A stretch of DNA of 5,475 nucleotides from Clostridia bacterium. GTDB taxonomy: Bacteria; Bacillota; Clostridia; Oscillospirales; CAG-272. A program made the translations under genes and the position numbers. The notes beneath the pieces were generated by a model. That model had not been told where the DNA came from and searched no databases. It saw only the letters and a list, made by a program, of their open reading frames with translations. The stretch spans positions 1-5,475 of the forward strand of contig JAGBWH010000080.1 of assembly GCA_017629925.1 (NCBI GenBank), given 5' to 3'. Positions 4,411 through 5,475 of the stretch are shown piece by piece (position 1 is the stretch's first letter; the number at the start of each line of letters is the position of its first letter).

Positions 4411-5241
4411 ATGGACTTTAACAAATCAATAGTTGAAAACAGAGCCACCCTTGGCAGACCGTTTTTTGCGGCGCACAGAGGTGTATGCGGTGCAAACGTG
4501 CCTTGCAACTCCATTTTAGCATATCAAATTGCCTTGGCACAGGGTGCTGAGGTTGTAGAAATTGACGTTTCCAAGTCAAAGGACGGCAAATATTTTGTGT
4601 TCCACCCGTGGATGGAGCCACAGTTTTTGAAATCAAAATACCTGTGGGAATTAACCGCTGAGGAAATTGACAATCTCCGCCTGCTCAACCAGGACGGTGT
4701 GCCAACATCATACAAGATACCCACACTTCAAGAGGTTTTGGCTCTCTTAAAGGACAAGGTATATATAAATGTAGATAAATTTTGGACAGACGTTGAGGGC
4801 ATCACCGCTGAAATCCGCCGCGCAGGTGTTGAAAAGCAGGTTATCGTCAAAACAAACGTGGACGAGGAAAGCCTTGCCCGTGTGGAAAAATACGCAAGCG
4901 ACTTGATGTTTGTTCCAATGGTACGCGGTGAAGATACAATCACAGACTCACTCCTTGAAAGAAACATCAATCTCATAGGCACAGAGGTTCTTTTTGACAA
5001 GGACGACTGTCAGTGCATCAGTGACGAGTATATCGCAAAAATGCACGAAAAGGGACTCCTTGTGTGGGTAAACTCCATTATTTACAACGAGGCAGACGTT
5101 ATCTCCGCCCACCACACAGACGATATTTCTCTCGCAGGCTACCCCGAAAAGGGCTGGGGCTGGCTTATTGACAAAAAAGTTGACTTTATTCAGACAGACT
5201 GGCTCTATATGCTAAAGGAGTATTACTCAAAGGTTTATTGA
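4411..5241 (+). CDS. Glycerophosphodiester phosphodiesterase family protein
   Basis: A 276-residue TIM-barrel phosphodiesterase of the GDPD family. Typical members hydrolyse glycerophosphodiesters from phospholipid turnover to glycerol-3-phosphate and an alcohol, with a divalent metal. Key positions: AHRG with H22 and R23, EIDV with E50 and D52, the SKDG segment (56-59), the second catalytic His H65, PTLQEVL (104-110) and the C-terminal FIQTDW. Departures from the classical pattern are CNS at 32-34 instead of ENT, FHP instead of HD around H65, and YINVDK (118-123) instead of the usual IExK. The last resembles a subfamily with NLDK, so the exact substrate is uncertain. There is no signal peptide, so it is probably cytoplasmic. 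Its start has AGGAG seven bases upstream. Its TGA stop lies inside the -35 box of the next gene, and no terminator separates them. Confidence 0.9.
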   Translation: MDFNKSIVENRATLGRPFFAAHRGVCGANVPCNSILAYQIALAQGAEVVEIDVSKSKDGKYFVFHPWMEPQFLKSKYLWELTAEEIDNLRLLNQDGVPTSYKIPTLQEVLALLKDKVYINVDKFWTDVEGITAEIRRAGVEKQVIVKTNVDEESLARVEKYASDLMFVPMVRGEDTITDSLLERNINLIGTEVLFDKDDCQCISDEYIAKMHEKGLLVWVNSIIYNEADVISAHHTDDISLAGYPEKGWGWLIDKKVDFIQTDWLYMLKEYYSKVY

Positions 5242-5266
5242 CAAAAACAAAAAAATATGATAAAAT
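5238..5266 (+). promoter_or_regulatory. Sigma-A promoter of the zinc-ribbon gene
   Basis: A perfect TTGACA -35 (5238-5243) contains the TGA stop codon of the phosphodiesterase. TAAAAT (5261-5266) follows after a 17-base, A-rich spacer. The start would be near 5273, about 20 bases before the ATG. Because no terminator intervenes, the gene may be read both from this promoter and by read-through. Confidence 0.85.
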
Positions 5267-5294
5267 GTAAGTAGAACAAAAGGAGGTACATATT

Positions 5295-5475
5295 ATGGCA
5301 TATTGTTCTAATTGCGGTAATTTTTTAGAGGAAGGCTCTAATTTCTGTGACCAATGCGGCAAGGCAGTAAAACAGACACAGGGCAACACAAGCTATCAGA
5401 ATAGCACCTCTGTTCCACCAAAAAAAGCAAGCATTTCCGACGCTGTTGTATCAATGGTATTTTCAATTCTTGCAC
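5295..5475 (+). CDS. Zinc-ribbon membrane protein, N-terminal part (cut by window edge)
   Basis: Only 60 residues are visible. The N-terminus carries two CxxC pairs, C4/C7 (YCSNCG) and C18/C21 (FCDQCG), the compact zinc ribbon found at the start of many Gram-positive membrane proteins. A polar Gln/Asn/Ser/Thr linker (about 25-46) follows. From about residue 47 the sequence turns hydrophobic (ISDAVVSMVFSILA), which looks like the start of a membrane segment. The ATG has AGGAGG eight bases upstream and a strong promoter. The function of the C-terminal part cannot be judged from this window; DUF4190-like or other small membrane domains are common partners. Confidence 0.88.
   Translation, partial: MAYCSNCGNFLEEGSNFCDQCGKAVKQTQGNTSYQNSTSVPPKKASISDAVVSMVFSILA

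Noticed and set aside
3795..5475. Right segment as an insertion sequence or prophage piece
   Set aside because: No transposase, integrase or phage gene, no target-site duplication and no terminal inverted repeats were found at the 3795 junction.

Overview
The window looks like chromosomal DNA of a Gram-positive, Clostridia-type anaerobe, possibly an Oscillospirales/Ruminococcaceae-like gut bacterium. This rests on strong AGGAGG-type ribosome sites, textbook sigma-A promoters with 17-base spacers and often an extended TG -10, short hairpin-plus-T-run terminators, and the protein families present. Genus or species cannot be read from it.

Left part (1 to about 3795). Coding DNA here is GC-rich, with many GCC, ACC, ATC and GTC codons. 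From the left come: the 5' part of prfB (release factor 2) on the minus strand, cut by the window edge; a 302-base gene-free stretch holding the prfB promoter and an elaborate inverted-repeat element (598-757); a minus-strand serine esterase of the pectin acetylesterase/Notum type (770-1837); a minus-strand single-pass membrane protein of unknown function (1945-2532); and, divergent from it, a plus-strand zinc-dependent medium-chain alcohol/polyol dehydrogenase (2730-3749) with its own promoter and terminator. Each gene appears to have its own promoter, so this is a run of single-gene units and not an operon.

Right part (about 3795 to 5475). Composition changes: coding DNA is more AT-rich and uses AAA, GAA, ACA and GCA more often. 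It holds a minus-strand lipoprotein gene (start 4262) whose recognisable sequence ends abruptly beside the dehydrogenase terminator, a divergent glycerophosphodiester phosphodiesterase-family gene (4411-5241), and the start of a double-CxxC zinc-ribbon protein (5295 to the window end). The lipoprotein frame has no stop of its own. It runs on as an open antisense frame through the terminator and the whole dehydrogenase gene to 2682.

The most notable points are the composition and gene break near 3795 (insertion/deletion, horizontal transfer or assembly chimera), the multi-hairpin element at 598-757, and a prfB that lacks the usual in-frame UGA frameshift site. I see no phage, CRISPR, tRNA, rRNA or transposase, and no clear multi-gene system. 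The genes do not obviously share a pathway.
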